Below, in pieces: positions 1 to 6,641 of a DNA stretch of 11,423 nucleotides (position 1 is its first letter; each line of letters opens with the position of its first letter). The position numbers and the translations under genes were made by a program. Source of the stretch: Thermoplasmata archaeon (GTDB taxonomy: Archaea; Thermoplasmatota; Thermoplasmata; Halarchaeoplasmatales; Halarchaeoplasmataceae); the NCBI GenBank assembly GCA_019594025.1, contig JAFDUB010000051.1:1-11423 (forward strand), written 5' to 3'. The notes beneath the pieces are model-generated. The model ran no database searches. It was not told the origin of the DNA and saw only the letters and a program-made list of their open reading frames with translations.

Positions 1-21
1 CCATTTTTGACAACTATGACC
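1..21 (+). repeat. Left arm of 21-bp perfect inverted repeat
   Basis: This arm begins ccatttttgac and is the exact reverse complement of bases 135-155, with no mismatch. The match stops inward: base 22 is g and base 134 is a, which do not pair. Outward it cannot be judged because the window begins at base 1. On the minus strand this arm encodes the VIVVKNG stretch of the ubiquitin-like protein. It is either a recombination site of an invertible segment or the trace of an assembly or amplification error. Confidence 0.97.
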
Positions 22-116
22 GCATCTAGGTGATAATCTAATTTTTGAACTATATCCGAAACTATACTTTTTTGAGGTACGTCGATACTTCCATTATCTT
101 CTACGAATATCTCCAT
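1..116 (-). CDS. Ubiquitin-like (ThiS/MoaD/SAMP-type) protein, N-terminal half, in inverted orientation
   Basis: The minus-strand reading starts at ATG 116-114 with MEIFVEDNGSIDVPQ and reaches DAVIVVKNG at the window edge. An in-frame ATG at 140-138 would add eight residues (MTSLVNRR). A short first strand, a helix, then a strand ending in V-V-K-N-G is the usual layout of the first half of ThiS/MoaD β-grasp proteins. These proteins carry sulfur as a C-terminal thiocarboxylate for thiamine, molybdopterin or tRNA thiolation, or act as archaeal small modifiers. The C-terminal half lies on the opposite strand at 136-231. I see no promoter to the right that would read this piece. Family assignment is good; the split is seen directly; its cause is open. 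Confidence 0.75.
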   Translation of the reverse strand, partial: MEIFVEDNGSIDVPQKSIVSDIVQKLDYHLDAVIVVKN

Positions 117-231
117 ACGACGGTTAACTAAAGAGGTCATAGTTGTCAAAAATGGAACTCCACTTCCTTTAGATACTACTTTGAAAGAAGGAGACCGATT
201 AAAGATCCTCTCCGTTGTCTCCGGAGGATAA
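76..231 (+). pseudogene. Ubiquitin-like protein, C-terminal half with terminal Gly-Gly, no start codon
   Basis: From 136 the plus strand reads VIVVKNGTPLPLDTTL, then KEGDRLKILSVVSGG and TAA at 229-231. The 'KNG-x-P-x-P ... L-x-(E/D)-G-D' pattern and the terminal VVSGG are hallmarks of ThiS/MoaD/SAMP proteins. The terminal glycine is the residue that is adenylated and thiocarboxylated or conjugated. Upstream the frame stays open only back to the stop at 73-75 and has no ATG, GTG or TTG, so this piece cannot be translated alone. Joined through the repeat to the N-terminal half it gives a normal 63-residue protein, or 71 with the upstream ATG. The last 33 bases overlap the convergent archaeosortase gene. 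Confidence 0.75.
135..155 (-). repeat. Right arm of 21-bp perfect inverted repeat
   Basis: This is the reverse complement of bases 1-21. On the plus strand it encodes VIVVKNG in frame with the C-terminal half of the ubiquitin-like protein. On the minus strand it supplies an in-frame ATG (140-138) upstream of the N-terminal half. The same 21 bases therefore serve as coding sequence on one strand and as a start region on the other. The arms enclose 113 bases. Confidence 0.97.
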
Positions 232-1038
232 TTTCTTCCTCTTAGGTAAAGAAAAAATCCCCATAATATTATCGTAAAATTCAGGCATGATCTCGAATAC
301 CGCCAGCATAAGTACTATCAATACGATCATAGAACCGGCCTTAGCAATTGTATTGTGAGCTGTGTGGAATGAAGTGATCCCTTCGAATGTGAGATAAATA
401 ATCATCACGTTTCTTAATAGATTAGCAACATAAATGGTGGGAAGTACAAGCGCCAAACTCTTTATCTTCCGGTTCAGTTCCGAACCGGTGAATGTGATCA
501 AAGTTCCCGCAGGTGCTAGTGTTTGAATAGCGGTACAAGCGAATATGATCCTTATCCCCGAATTTATAATCCTGACACCGATTTCCTCATTATTCACACG
601 ATAAAACATTGGATTACCGGCGTAATCAACGGCCCCTACAGTGAATTCGTAACCCATCAGATTCAACAGAAAGTTAGTATGATCCGTAACTATCTTAGTT
701 AATGCCCCTGCGGCTATAGGCACTCTTTGAATGCTGTAGTATATCAACATTGAAAAGGCTATACCCGCGGCTAAGAATCTCATAAGCTCGGGGTCCTCTT
801 CCCAACGGCATGATAGAAATTCCTGATAAGCGAAGTAGGAGAAAAGTGGGAGTGCAATAATGCATAATACGGCATTTACAAAATCTCCAATAGACAAAAA
901 ATGCGGTGCCTGATTCACCCAGAATATGCCTAACAGTACGTAGCCGGCGATTCTAAACTCGTGTTTGTGCCAACATCCGATATATCCAAAGATGAGTAGG
1001 GGTATTCCTGTCCACAGGAAAATATCCGTGTAAACCAT
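199..1038 (-). CDS. Archaeosortase/exosortase family transpeptidase
   Basis: A polytopic membrane protein of 279 residues from the ATG at 1038-1036; a TTG three bases earlier is also open. Archaeosortases cut surface proteins at a C-terminal tripartite signal and are thought to transfer them to a membrane lipid. The family's catalytic set is visible, numbered from the TTG: Cys169 in FACTAIQ, Arg210 in NLLRN, and His226/His229 in FHTAHNT. Cys and Arg are invariant in the family; the third residue varies between subfamilies. I count about seven hydrophobic segments, then a basic, polar tail. A TATA-like box lies at 1064-1072, so the aaggag at 1052-1058 probably sits before the transcription start and is not a ribosome site. 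No substrate with a PGF-CTERM-like tail is seen here. The 3' end overlaps the convergent ubiquitin-like fragment. Confidence 0.82.
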   Translation of the reverse strand: MVYTDIFLWTGIPLLIFGYIGCWHKHEFRIAGYVLLGIFWVNQAPHFLSIGDFVNAVLCIIALPLFSYFAYQEFLSCRWEEDPELMRFLAAGIAFSMLIYYSIQRVPIAAGALTKIVTDHTNFLLNLMGYEFTVGAVDYAGNPMFYRVNNEEIGVRIINSGIRIIFACTAIQTLAPAGTLITFTGSELNRKIKSLALVLPTIYVANLLRNVMIIYLTFEGITSFHTAHNTIAKAGSMIVLIVLMLAVFEIMPEFYDNIMGIFSLPKRKKLSSGDNGEDL

Positions 1039-1063
1039 CAATGCAAATTCAACTCCTTTGATT

Positions 1064-1072
1064 GTTTATAAG
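1064..1072 (-). promoter_or_regulatory. TATA-like box for the archaeosortase gene
   Basis: The minus strand reads cttataaac, centred about 30 bases before the ATG at 1038. By the usual archaeal spacing transcription would start near 1042, giving an almost leaderless mRNA. This favours the ATG over the TTG at 1041. Confidence 0.5.
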
Positions 1073-1124
1073 TTGATCGAAGTTATAGATATACTTTATG
1101 CTTATTTTTACGATTAAATCCGAG

Positions 1125-1592
1125 TTATAACAGGATCACACGTTTTTCATCGATCTCGTTTAGTATATTCTCCGCCGTGCTTCCTACGAAGAGCTTATCT
1201 AGTTTACTTTTATCTGTTTCATGAATAATGAGAAAACTTGCCTTCTGTCTTTTAAATTCCTTTACAATTTCATCGGCTACGTTTGGCCCCATTCTCAAAC
1301 AGACCTCTGTGGGTATATCCAGCGCTTTGATAACATCAAGCAGTTCCGAAGCCAGTTCATCGGCACGGAGTTTCTTATCGGTTTTTATAACCTCCGTCAT
1401 AGAATTCTTTTCTTCGATCCCTACGTTAGCTCCCACTAATTCTTTAGTAGGTTTTTCCTCGACCACTTTTACTATAACTGTACGATCCGGCTGCATTTTC
1501 TGTATGATCTTACTTATCTTTTGCAGGGCGTCCTTTGAATATTTTTGTTTGTAGCTCGCTATGAGCAAGGTTTTTTTGTTTTTTTCCGTCAT
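1125..1592 (-). CDS. Universal stress protein (USP)-like protein
   Basis: A 155-residue soluble protein of one USP-sized α/β domain. A first β-strand (KKTLLIASYK) is followed by alternating helices and strands. Near the end GPNVADEIVKEFKRQ and SFLIIHETDKSKL precede LFVGSTAENIL. USP proteins bind ATP through G-x2-G-x9-G-(S/T). Here the final G-S-T is kept (137-139), but the earlier glycines are replaced by HETD (124-127), so ATP binding may be altered or lost. The start codon lies one base after the stop of the SLC13 permease gene, so the two are surely co-transcribed. USP domains often accompany or fuse to transporters and are thought to regulate them; that role here is inference. Family call is good, function open. 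Confidence 0.75.
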   Translation of the reverse strand: MTEKNKKTLLIASYKQKYSKDALQKISKIIQKMQPDRTVIVKVVEEKPTKELVGANVGIEEKNSMTEVIKTDKKLRADELASELLDVIKALDIPTEVCLRMGPNVADEIVKEFKRQKASFLIIHETDKSKLDKLFVGSTAENILNEIDEKRVILL

Positions 1593-1593
1593 T

Positions 1594-3006
1594 TTACCAC
1601 AATCCCAAAAATCTCCACCATGCCAGTCCTATGGTGAGGAAGGCAGCTAATCCTACTAAGTTCAATATCAGACCGGCCTTTACGAATTCTTTTATATCTA
1701 CATAACCAGTGTTATAGACCATCGCCGCACCGGGTGTTCCCACCGGGAACATGAAAGCAAATGCACTGACCATTGCGATGGTGTAAACCGGTATTACTGC
1801 AGAAAAACCAATGGCAACCATTGCTACCAAAGCCATGGGTAAAATTACCGCCGTGGTAGCGGCGTTGCTCATGACGTTTGATAGAAATACTGTTATAACT
1901 GCAAAAACCGCCAACACCAAAAATGGATTATCACCGACGAAATGAACCACTATTTCGGAGATATAGGTCAGCGTTCCTGCTGCAGGTAATATGATCGATA
2001 GTGAGATAGCACCACCATAAAGGAATATAACACCCCATGGAAGTCTTTTCTCCACATCCTCCCATGTGATGGTTTTTGTCATTGCTATGAAGGTAGTGAT
2101 CAATACCGCGACCAAACCCATACCTAGACCCTGACCGAGTACACTCCACAGTATGAAAGCGGATATTAAAAATCCTAGTGATTTCGCCTCACCCATAGAC
2201 AAGCCCCCCATCTCGGTGATATCTTCATTTATCTTTCTTTTGATGTTCTTCATATCCACGTCTTCTAAATCAAAGAGTTTTGTTAGTGTGAGATATACTA
2301 TCATGCTCATAAATAATACTAACGGTATAGCTGCAACGAACCACTGGACGAAGGAGATATGCTGCCCGGTTTGTTGATTGTATATGGCTATAGCCAGTGG
2401 GTTTCGAGCTCCACCTAAAAGCGTACCCATACTGCCGACGCTTGCACCGTAACAAAGTGCTAGTAAACTAGCTTTAACGAAGTTAGATTCCATAATGCGG
2501 GATTTTTCAGAGTGGGTAAACACGCTCATCAATATTGGTAAAAATAAAGCGGTAACTCCATGCTCGGGCATGACCATTGCGAGGAAGGTAGCTAATATAA
2601 CTATGCCTTGAACAAACTTCTTTGGTGAATCTCCAAAGTAATTGAGAACTTTTAGTGCTATCCGCTTATGGAGACCGTATTTTTCTACCGTCAAGGCTAT
2701 TATGAAGGCACCTATAAGAAAAAAGACGGTCGATGAAGCGAAGCCGAGGAAAGCGTCGTCCGTTGGAACTATGCCTAAAAGTACGGAGAATGAAATGATT
2801 AAAAAAGTGGTAAATATGTATGATATAGGGGTGAACAACCACATATAAACCGCTAAAAATAATATAGCCACCCCATAAAAAATATGTGGATCAGGTGCAT
2901 ATAAAAAAGACAGGAGGATCATCGATCCAAATATTGATAGCCCTATAACTATCTGTATCCGGTCGTCCTCCAAATTCTCAAATAATGTTTTTCTAAAGCT
3001 GTACAT
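1594..3006 (-). CDS. SLC13/DASS-family anion permease
   Basis: A 470-residue polytopic membrane protein of normal length for divalent anion:cation symporters, which import dicarboxylates, sulfate or related anions. Family marks: GASVGSMGTLLGGARNPLA (187-205), WGVIFLYGG (324-332), SNAATTAVILPM (380-391) and PVGTPGAAMVYNTGY (421-435). The second half carries a recognisable Ser-Asn signature (380-381). In the first half the equivalent of the Ser-Asn-Thr sodium site is Pro-Glu-His (147-149, in MPEHGVTALFLPI), so cation coupling probably differs from the sodium-driven members. The substrate cannot be read from sequence. It is the first gene of an operon with the USP-like gene and has a TATA-like box close to its ATG. 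Confidence 0.85.
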   Translation of the reverse strand: MYSFRKTLFENLEDDRIQIVIGLSIFGSMILLSFLYAPDPHIFYGVAILFLAVYMWLFTPISYIFTTFLIISFSVLLGIVPTDDAFLGFASSTVFFLIGAFIIALTVEKYGLHKRIALKVLNYFGDSPKKFVQGIVILATFLAMVMPEHGVTALFLPILMSVFTHSEKSRIMESNFVKASLLALCYGASVGSMGTLLGGARNPLAIAIYNQQTGQHISFVQWFVAAIPLVLFMSMIVYLTLTKLFDLEDVDMKNIKRKINEDITEMGGLSMGEAKSLGFLISAFILWSVLGQGLGMGLVAVLITTFIAMTKTITWEDVEKRLPWGVIFLYGGAISLSIILPAAGTLTYISEIVVHFVGDNPFLVLAVFAVITVFLSNVMSNAATTAVILPMALVAMVAIGFSAVIPVYTIAMVSAFAFMFPVGTPGAAMVYNTGYVDIKEFVKAGLILNLVGLAAFLTIGLAWWRFLGLW

Positions 3007-3032
3007 AAGCCCAGCCTTAAACGTGGCAATAG

Positions 3033-3042
3033 CTATATATAG
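3033..3042 (-). promoter_or_regulatory. TATA box of the SLC13-USP operon
   Basis: The palindromic ctatatatag is centred about 31 bases upstream of the ATG at 3006, so transcription would start near 3012 and leave a leader of only a few bases. It lies back to back with the promoter of the structured RNA region. Confidence 0.55.
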
Positions 3043-3075
3043 TTAATTCTTCAAATAGTAACATCACTCGAAGGA

Positions 3076-3083
3076 TTAATATA
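3076..3083 (+). promoter_or_regulatory. TATA box of the structured RNA region
   Basis: The ttaatata element follows a purine-rich gaagga, which could act as a BRE. Standard spacing places transcription start at about G3106, exactly where the AT-rich spacer gives way to GC-rich foldable sequence. Confidence 0.5.
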
Positions 3084-3105
3084 CTTTGTATGAACTGTTA
3101 ATAAT

Positions 3106-3315
3106 GCCCGATCATGAAGGTCGTGGGGAGTACCCCAGCACTGTGATCCACGATGCAAGGGTCGGGTTAGGTTCCGATGGGTCCCCCTGTGAACCCAGGA
3201 CGTGACGTCCAGTTATGATCAGGGAACAACCCCGGGACCAAACACGCCCCTGGCTAGAGTCAGGAAGGGGAGTTGGCCGTGCCTTACTATGAACCCTACT
3301 GTTACAGCCAGGGGA
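3106..3315 (+). ncRNA. GC-rich structured RNA or long 5' leader, family not identified
   Basis: Bases 3121-3300 are about 59% G+C by my count, against about 33% in the preceding 3001-3060. In AT-rich archaea such islands often mark stable RNAs. Complementary segments include cccgatcat (3108-3116) with atgatc-a-ggg (3219-3228), which closes a domain of about 120 bases. Others are gtg-ggg (3123-3128) with ccc-ag-cac (3134-3141), ggacg-tga-cgtcc (3198-3210), and cccctggct (3247-3255) with agccagggg (3306-3314). No long protein frame of familiar type runs through it. It ends just before the zinc-ribbon start, so it could be an independent RNA or a cis-acting leader of that gene. I checked by eye for 5S rRNA, RNase P, tRNA and common riboswitch motifs and found none. 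A weak likeness to SRP RNA segments (cctgtgaaccc; gtcaggaagggg) is not backed by a full fold. Confidence 0.45.
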
Positions 3316-3330
3316 CAGCTAACGATCACT

Positions 3331-3465
3331 ATGACCAATAAACAGCTGATATGTCCCAAGTGTGAGGGAAAAAACATAGTACCCGAGACGGGATTCATCA
3401 CCGGATTCAAGTACCATTGTAGAGACTGTGGTTATACTGGACCTTTGGTGTTTCAGGAGGAATAG
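3331..3465 (+). CDS. Small zinc-ribbon protein (44 aa)
   Basis: The protein starts MTNKQLICPKCEGKN and holds two Cys pairs, CPKC (residues 8-11) and CRDC (30-33), about 18 residues apart. This is a complete single zinc ribbon, ending GYTGPLVFQEE. Tiny ribbons of this kind are common in archaea; a role in binding nucleic acid or protein is plausible but unproven. The frame stays open upstream to 3202 through the GC-rich region, but that extension is low-complexity and lacks recognisable structure, so I take the ATG at 3331. I see no TATA box at the right distance. The gene is therefore probably transcribed from the promoter near 3080, with the structured region as its leader. Confidence 0.72.
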   Translation: MTNKQLICPKCEGKNIVPETGFITGFKYHCRDCGYTGPLVFQEE

Positions 3466-3487
3466 AATCCGGATTCATCCGGCCGCC

Positions 3488-3498
3488 ATAAATAAATA
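3488..3498 (+). promoter_or_regulatory. TATA box of the AceTr transporter gene
   Basis: The ataaataaata element is centred about 30 bases before the ATG at 3523 and predicts a transcript beginning near 3519. This leaderless arrangement is the main reason to prefer the ATG over the in-frame GTG at 3502. Confidence 0.5.
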
Positions 3499-3522
3499 CA
3501 AGTGGTTCTTACACATCTTTCT

Positions 3523-4134
3523 ATGGAACAGGACTCGCAGTCAAAAAACATATCGGTTAAGGAACTTCCGCAGCCAGTAGCCGAACCCGCATGTTTAGGC
3601 CTGATTGGACTTGCCGTCGCTGCCTTGGTACTCGCTTCCACCGATCTGGGATGGGCATCACTTGATCATCAATCACTCATGATACCGTGGACTTTGTTTT
3701 TGGGAGCTACCGCTCAATTGATAGCCGGTATAATGGATTTTAAAAGAAACAACATATTTGGAGCGACAGCATTTACCACATACGCAATGCTTTGGTATGC
3801 GGTTTCTCTCACATTGCTATTCAGTGTATTTAGCTGGGTAGAAGTGGATATATACCACTATGCCTACGGCCTCACTGGTTTCTTATTCTTCAGCATAATA
3901 ATGACCGTTGCCTCATTGATGACCAATAAAACGTTGTTCGTTATAATTTTGGCCATAGATATAGCCATAATTACCCTGGTAGCACATATAATGGCGGGTA
4001 CATCGGCGATCCCTGTTGGCATATCACTTTTAGCGGTCTCCTTCTTTTCCTTCTACGGAGCCGCTGGTGTGTTGTTAAATAACATGGCTGATAGGGAAAT
4101 CATACCTATGGGCAGCCCTATGTGGAAACCTTGA
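3523..4134 (+). CDS. GPR1/FUN34/YaaH (AceTr) family acetate/succinate transporter
   Basis: A 203-residue membrane protein with six hydrophobic segments, normal for AceTr proteins such as SatP/YaaH, which carry acetate or succinate, probably with protons, as hexameric channels. The family pattern is clear: an entry motif before the first helix, then TLFLGATAQLIAGIMDF (57-73) and NNIFGATAFTTYAMLW (76-91). The usual signature N-P-A-P-L-G-L reads EPACLGL here (21-27), so Asn and the second Pro are replaced. These residues lie near the substrate path in known structures, so selectivity may differ. The start is the ATG at 3523; a GTG at 3502 would add seven residues. The gene converges on the PAN gene with 36 bases between. 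No acetate-activating gene lies nearby. Confidence 0.85.
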   Translation: MEQDSQSKNISVKELPQPVAEPACLGLIGLAVAALVLASTDLGWASLDHQSLMIPWTLFLGATAQLIAGIMDFKRNNIFGATAFTTYAMLWYAVSLTLLFSVFSWVEVDIYHYAYGLTGFLFFSIIMTVASLMTNKTLFVIILAIDIAIITLVAHIMAGTSAIPVGISLLAVSFFSFYGAAGVLLNNMADREIIPMGSPMWKP

Positions 4135-4170
4135 AAAATGTGAAAACATAACTAAAAACACTGCATAAGC

Positions 4171-5406
4171 TTAAGCGAACATTACCTGTCTTTTTATCTG
4201 TCGTTCGGGAGAGTCAGACAAAACCTTTTGGACGGCCTTTAGAAAGTCTTCCTGCTTAATTACGTCTTTTCCTTCTCTTAGAGTGAGCATACCCGCCTCT
4301 GTGCATATCGCTTTAATATCTGCACCAGACGAATCCTCGGTTTTCTTTGAAAGTGGATCGAAATCTACATCGTCGTGAAGGGGCATCATCCTGGTATGGA
4401 TTTGAAATATTTTCTTACGGGCACTCCTTTCGGGCATTGGTACGGAAATTATTCTGTCGAACCGTCCTGGACGTAGTAGAGCCTTGTCCAATAATTCAGG
4501 TCGATTGGTAGCGCCCATAACTTTTACCTCTCCCACCGGTTCGAAACCGTCGAGTTCGGAGAGAAGCTGCATCATTGTTCTCTGTACCTCTCGGTCACCT
4601 GAGGTAGCTTGCTCCATACGTTGGGTGGCAATCGAATCCAGTTCGTCGATAAATATTATTGATGGTGCTTTTTCTTTGGCCATTTGGAAAAGCTCTCTCA
4701 CCATTCGAGCGCCTTCACCAATATATTTTTGTACGAGTTCGGAACCAACCAGTTTGATAAAAGTGGCATGAGTTCGGTTAGCAGCCGCTTTAGCGATCAT
4801 GGTTTTGCCCGTTCCCGGTGGTCCTACTAGGAGCACTCCTTTAGGAGGGTCAATACCCATGTGCCTGTATTTTCTAGGATTTAACAGTGGTTCTTCAACG
4901 GTTTCTTTCACTTCTCTTATCTGGTCTGCAAGACCTCCGATATCGTCGTAGGTGATATCTGGTTTTTCAAGTATCTCCGCACCTATTATGTTTGGATCTA
5001 TGGATGGAGGAAGTACCTTTACGATGGAAAGAGTCTGTTTGTTCAATGCAACTCTAGTACCGGGACATATATCCTTAGATGAAAGATAATCGGCTACGGT
5101 TACAATGAAATCAGGGCCGGTAGAGCTTTCGATTATCGCTTCGCCGTGGGCGAGAGTTTCTTTTATATTACCCACTATAAGGGGAGGTTTTTTTAATCTA
5201 GCTAGTTCCTTTTTGATCTCTCTCGTCTCCCTCTTAAGTCTTTTCAACTCCTCAACTATATAATCCCTTTCCCCACCGTATTGGGTTTCTGCGAGGAGTT
5301 CATCGTGTTTACGCTGTAACTCCTCTATCCGTCGTGTGAGTCCCCTTGAGGAACCCTTTAAATCATCGTCATCCAAACGATCACCGTTTGTACTATGGCA
5401 AATCAT
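4171..5406 (-). CDS. pan: Proteasome-activating nucleotidase (PAN)
   Basis: A hexameric AAA+ ATPase that unfolds proteins and feeds them into the 20S proteasome. Its 411 residues are a normal length. In order: a polar N-terminus, a coiled coil (about 24-73), an OB domain (about 76-135) and the AAA+ module. Walker A is GPPGTGKT (195-202), the pore loop KYIG (227-230), Walker B IIFIDELD (250-257), sensor 1 the Asn of ATNRPE (301), and the Arg fingers lie in LRPGRFD (312, 315). The C-terminus is VMFA, so the HbYX proteasome-docking motif carries Phe in place of Tyr. A TATA-like tttataa lies only about 16 bases before the ATG, so either the true start is slightly downstream (TTG at 5376) or the gene is read from the DUF763 promoter, 43 bases away. 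Confidence 0.95.
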   Translation of the reverse strand: MICHSTNGDRLDDDDLKGSSRGLTRRIEELQRKHDELLAETQYGGERDYIVEELKRLKRETREIKKELARLKKPPLIVGNIKETLAHGEAIIESSTGPDFIVTVADYLSSKDICPGTRVALNKQTLSIVKVLPPSIDPNIIGAEILEKPDITYDDIGGLADQIREVKETVEEPLLNPRKYRHMGIDPPKGVLLVGPPGTGKTMIAKAAANRTHATFIKLVGSELVQKYIGEGARMVRELFQMAKEKAPSIIFIDELDSIATQRMEQATSGDREVQRTMMQLLSELDGFEPVGEVKVMGATNRPELLDKALLRPGRFDRIISVPMPERSARKKIFQIHTRMMPLHDDVDFDPLSKKTEDSSGADIKAICTEAGMLTLREGKDVIKQEDFLKAVQKVLSDSPERQIKRQVMFA

Positions 5407-5449
5407 GATTTCCGTTTGTTATAAACGTTTTGGTAAGTTTCCAGAACAA

Positions 5450-6556
5450 TCACAATAATTCGTATAATCTACGAAGAGCGGACCGTTTCTCTTTCTCATC
5501 CGCTGAACATGCCTTCAGGTCATTTTCTAGGGTTCTAATCGTTGAGTCATACACTTTTCTATCTACCGGAAATGGGGTACCGTCCTTTCCTCCATGTGCA
5601 AAGCTGTACTTTACCGGGTCTTCCCAGCTCGCCTTGCTTCCATGTATCAGGTCCGCCACTAAAGCCAACGCCCTGATTTTTTTTGGTCCCATCCCCTGCA
5701 GTGAAATCAATTCCTCGTAGCTAACCGGCTGGATTTCGTACGCTCTCTCTAGCACTCTCCAACCTTTAGGGGTAATATCGTTATCCATTACTGGGTGATG
5801 TAGGGGCATTGTGATACTTTTGTTTACCGAGAAATCGGTGAGGGATGTTTGTACTTTTTTAGATAGATACGGTCTCAGATGTTCCGGACCATCCTTGATC
5901 AAATCCAAGGATATACTCCTTGTTTCAGCACTTTTACGGGAAGTCATATCCAGCACCTTCAATTCCTTCCTCTGCCCACATATGCCTTTATGTGGCTCCT
6001 CAACGAACTCCAACACTTCATCGGACAGCCAGTGATATCGTCTTGCACATTCTGTCTTTTCCTTCATGCCCTGCTGGACCACACCCCAATCACCTTTTTC
6101 GGTCACAATAAATGAATGGTGATAAAGTTGATAACTGTCTTGTATGCATGAATTATCCACCTTTGCAGTTAGCTTTGATGCCCTAACGAGTTCATCTAAC
6201 TTAGATGGTTTGATTGAATAATAGTCTTCCAAAGAGCTAATCTCTTGGGGTGTTTTACGACTTGCCGCTCCTTTACCGCCCAGAACTGCTATCCCGTGTT
6301 CTTCCGGTTCCAGGGCCACTTTTAGCGCCCCGCAGGTTGTGGTTGTGGTACCGCTGGAATGCCAATCGAATCCGATGGTACACGCCAATGCCTGAAACCA
6401 ATAGGGATCGGTTAGTCGCTGTAAAAATACTTCCTGACCGTAGTTTTCTAACACGGTCTCGCTGATGGCACGACTTAGGTTCACCATACGATCGAACAGC
6501 CACCTTGGAGCCTTTCCACCGTGAAGAGGAAGGTCCGCTATACCAGTACTTTTCAT
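5450..6556 (-). CDS. DUF763 family protein
   Basis: A 368-residue soluble protein matching the DUF763 family by its hallmarks. These are HGGKAPRWLF near the start (12-21), the Gly-rich CGALKVALEPEEHGIAVLGG (75-94), and the C-terminal HGGKDGTPFPVDR (321-333). A helix-hairpin-helix-like segment, ISLQGMGPKKIRALALVADL (284-303), suggests DNA binding. The biochemical function of the family is not known to me. Next to PAN (downstream) and a divergent DNA glycosylase, a role in nucleic-acid maintenance is a reasonable guess and no more. The ATG lies about 33 bases after a TATA-like box at 6584-6594, fitting an almost leaderless transcript that may continue into pan. Confidence 0.85.
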   Translation of the reverse strand: MKSTGIADLPLHGGKAPRWLFDRMVNLSRAISETVLENYGQEVFLQRLTDPYWFQALACTIGFDWHSSGTTTTTCGALKVALEPEEHGIAVLGGKGAASRKTPQEISSLEDYYSIKPSKLDELVRASKLTAKVDNSCIQDSYQLYHHSFIVTEKGDWGVVQQGMKEKTECARRYHWLSDEVLEFVEEPHKGICGQRKELKVLDMTSRKSAETRSISLDLIKDGPEHLRPYLSKKVQTSLTDFSVNKSITMPLHHPVMDNDITPKGWRVLERAYEIQPVSYEELISLQGMGPKKIRALALVADLIHGSKASWEDPVKYSFAHGGKDGTPFPVDRKVYDSTIRTLENDLKACSADEKEKRSALRRLYELL

Positions 6557-6583
6557 GGAACTGTATAATGAGCATGGTTACAG

Positions 6584-6614
6584 GGTATTAAACCTTTGGA
6601 AAAGGTAAACCTTT
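6584..6614. promoter_or_regulatory. Divergent promoter region with repeated taaaccttt
   Basis: The minus strand reads ggtttaatacc (6594-6584), a TATA-like box at the right distance for the DUF763 ATG. The 9-mer taaaccttt occurs twice in direct orientation, at 6589-6597 and 6606-6614, and accttt/aaaggt also forms a short inverted pair. Placed between two divergent genes this could be a regulator site; AT-rich chance repetition is possible. Confidence 0.35.
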
Positions 6615-6641
6615 TTTGTATCCCTATTGTATAAGTCTTTA

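Noticed and set aside
1228..1554. Plus-strand open frame opposite the USP-like gene
   Set aside because: Ser/Phe-rich composition typical of an antisense shadow; no motif or promoter supports it.
3106..3330. Confident call of SRP RNA, RNase P RNA or 5S rRNA
   Set aside because: The distances between SRP-like pieces are too short and the helix 8 loop does not pair well. RNase P and 5S signature strings are absent.
3202..3330. Extending the zinc-ribbon protein upstream to the GTG-type start at 3202
   Set aside because: The added 43 residues have no recognisable fold, are coded by the foldable GC-rich stretch, and precede a good ATG that begins a complete ribbon.
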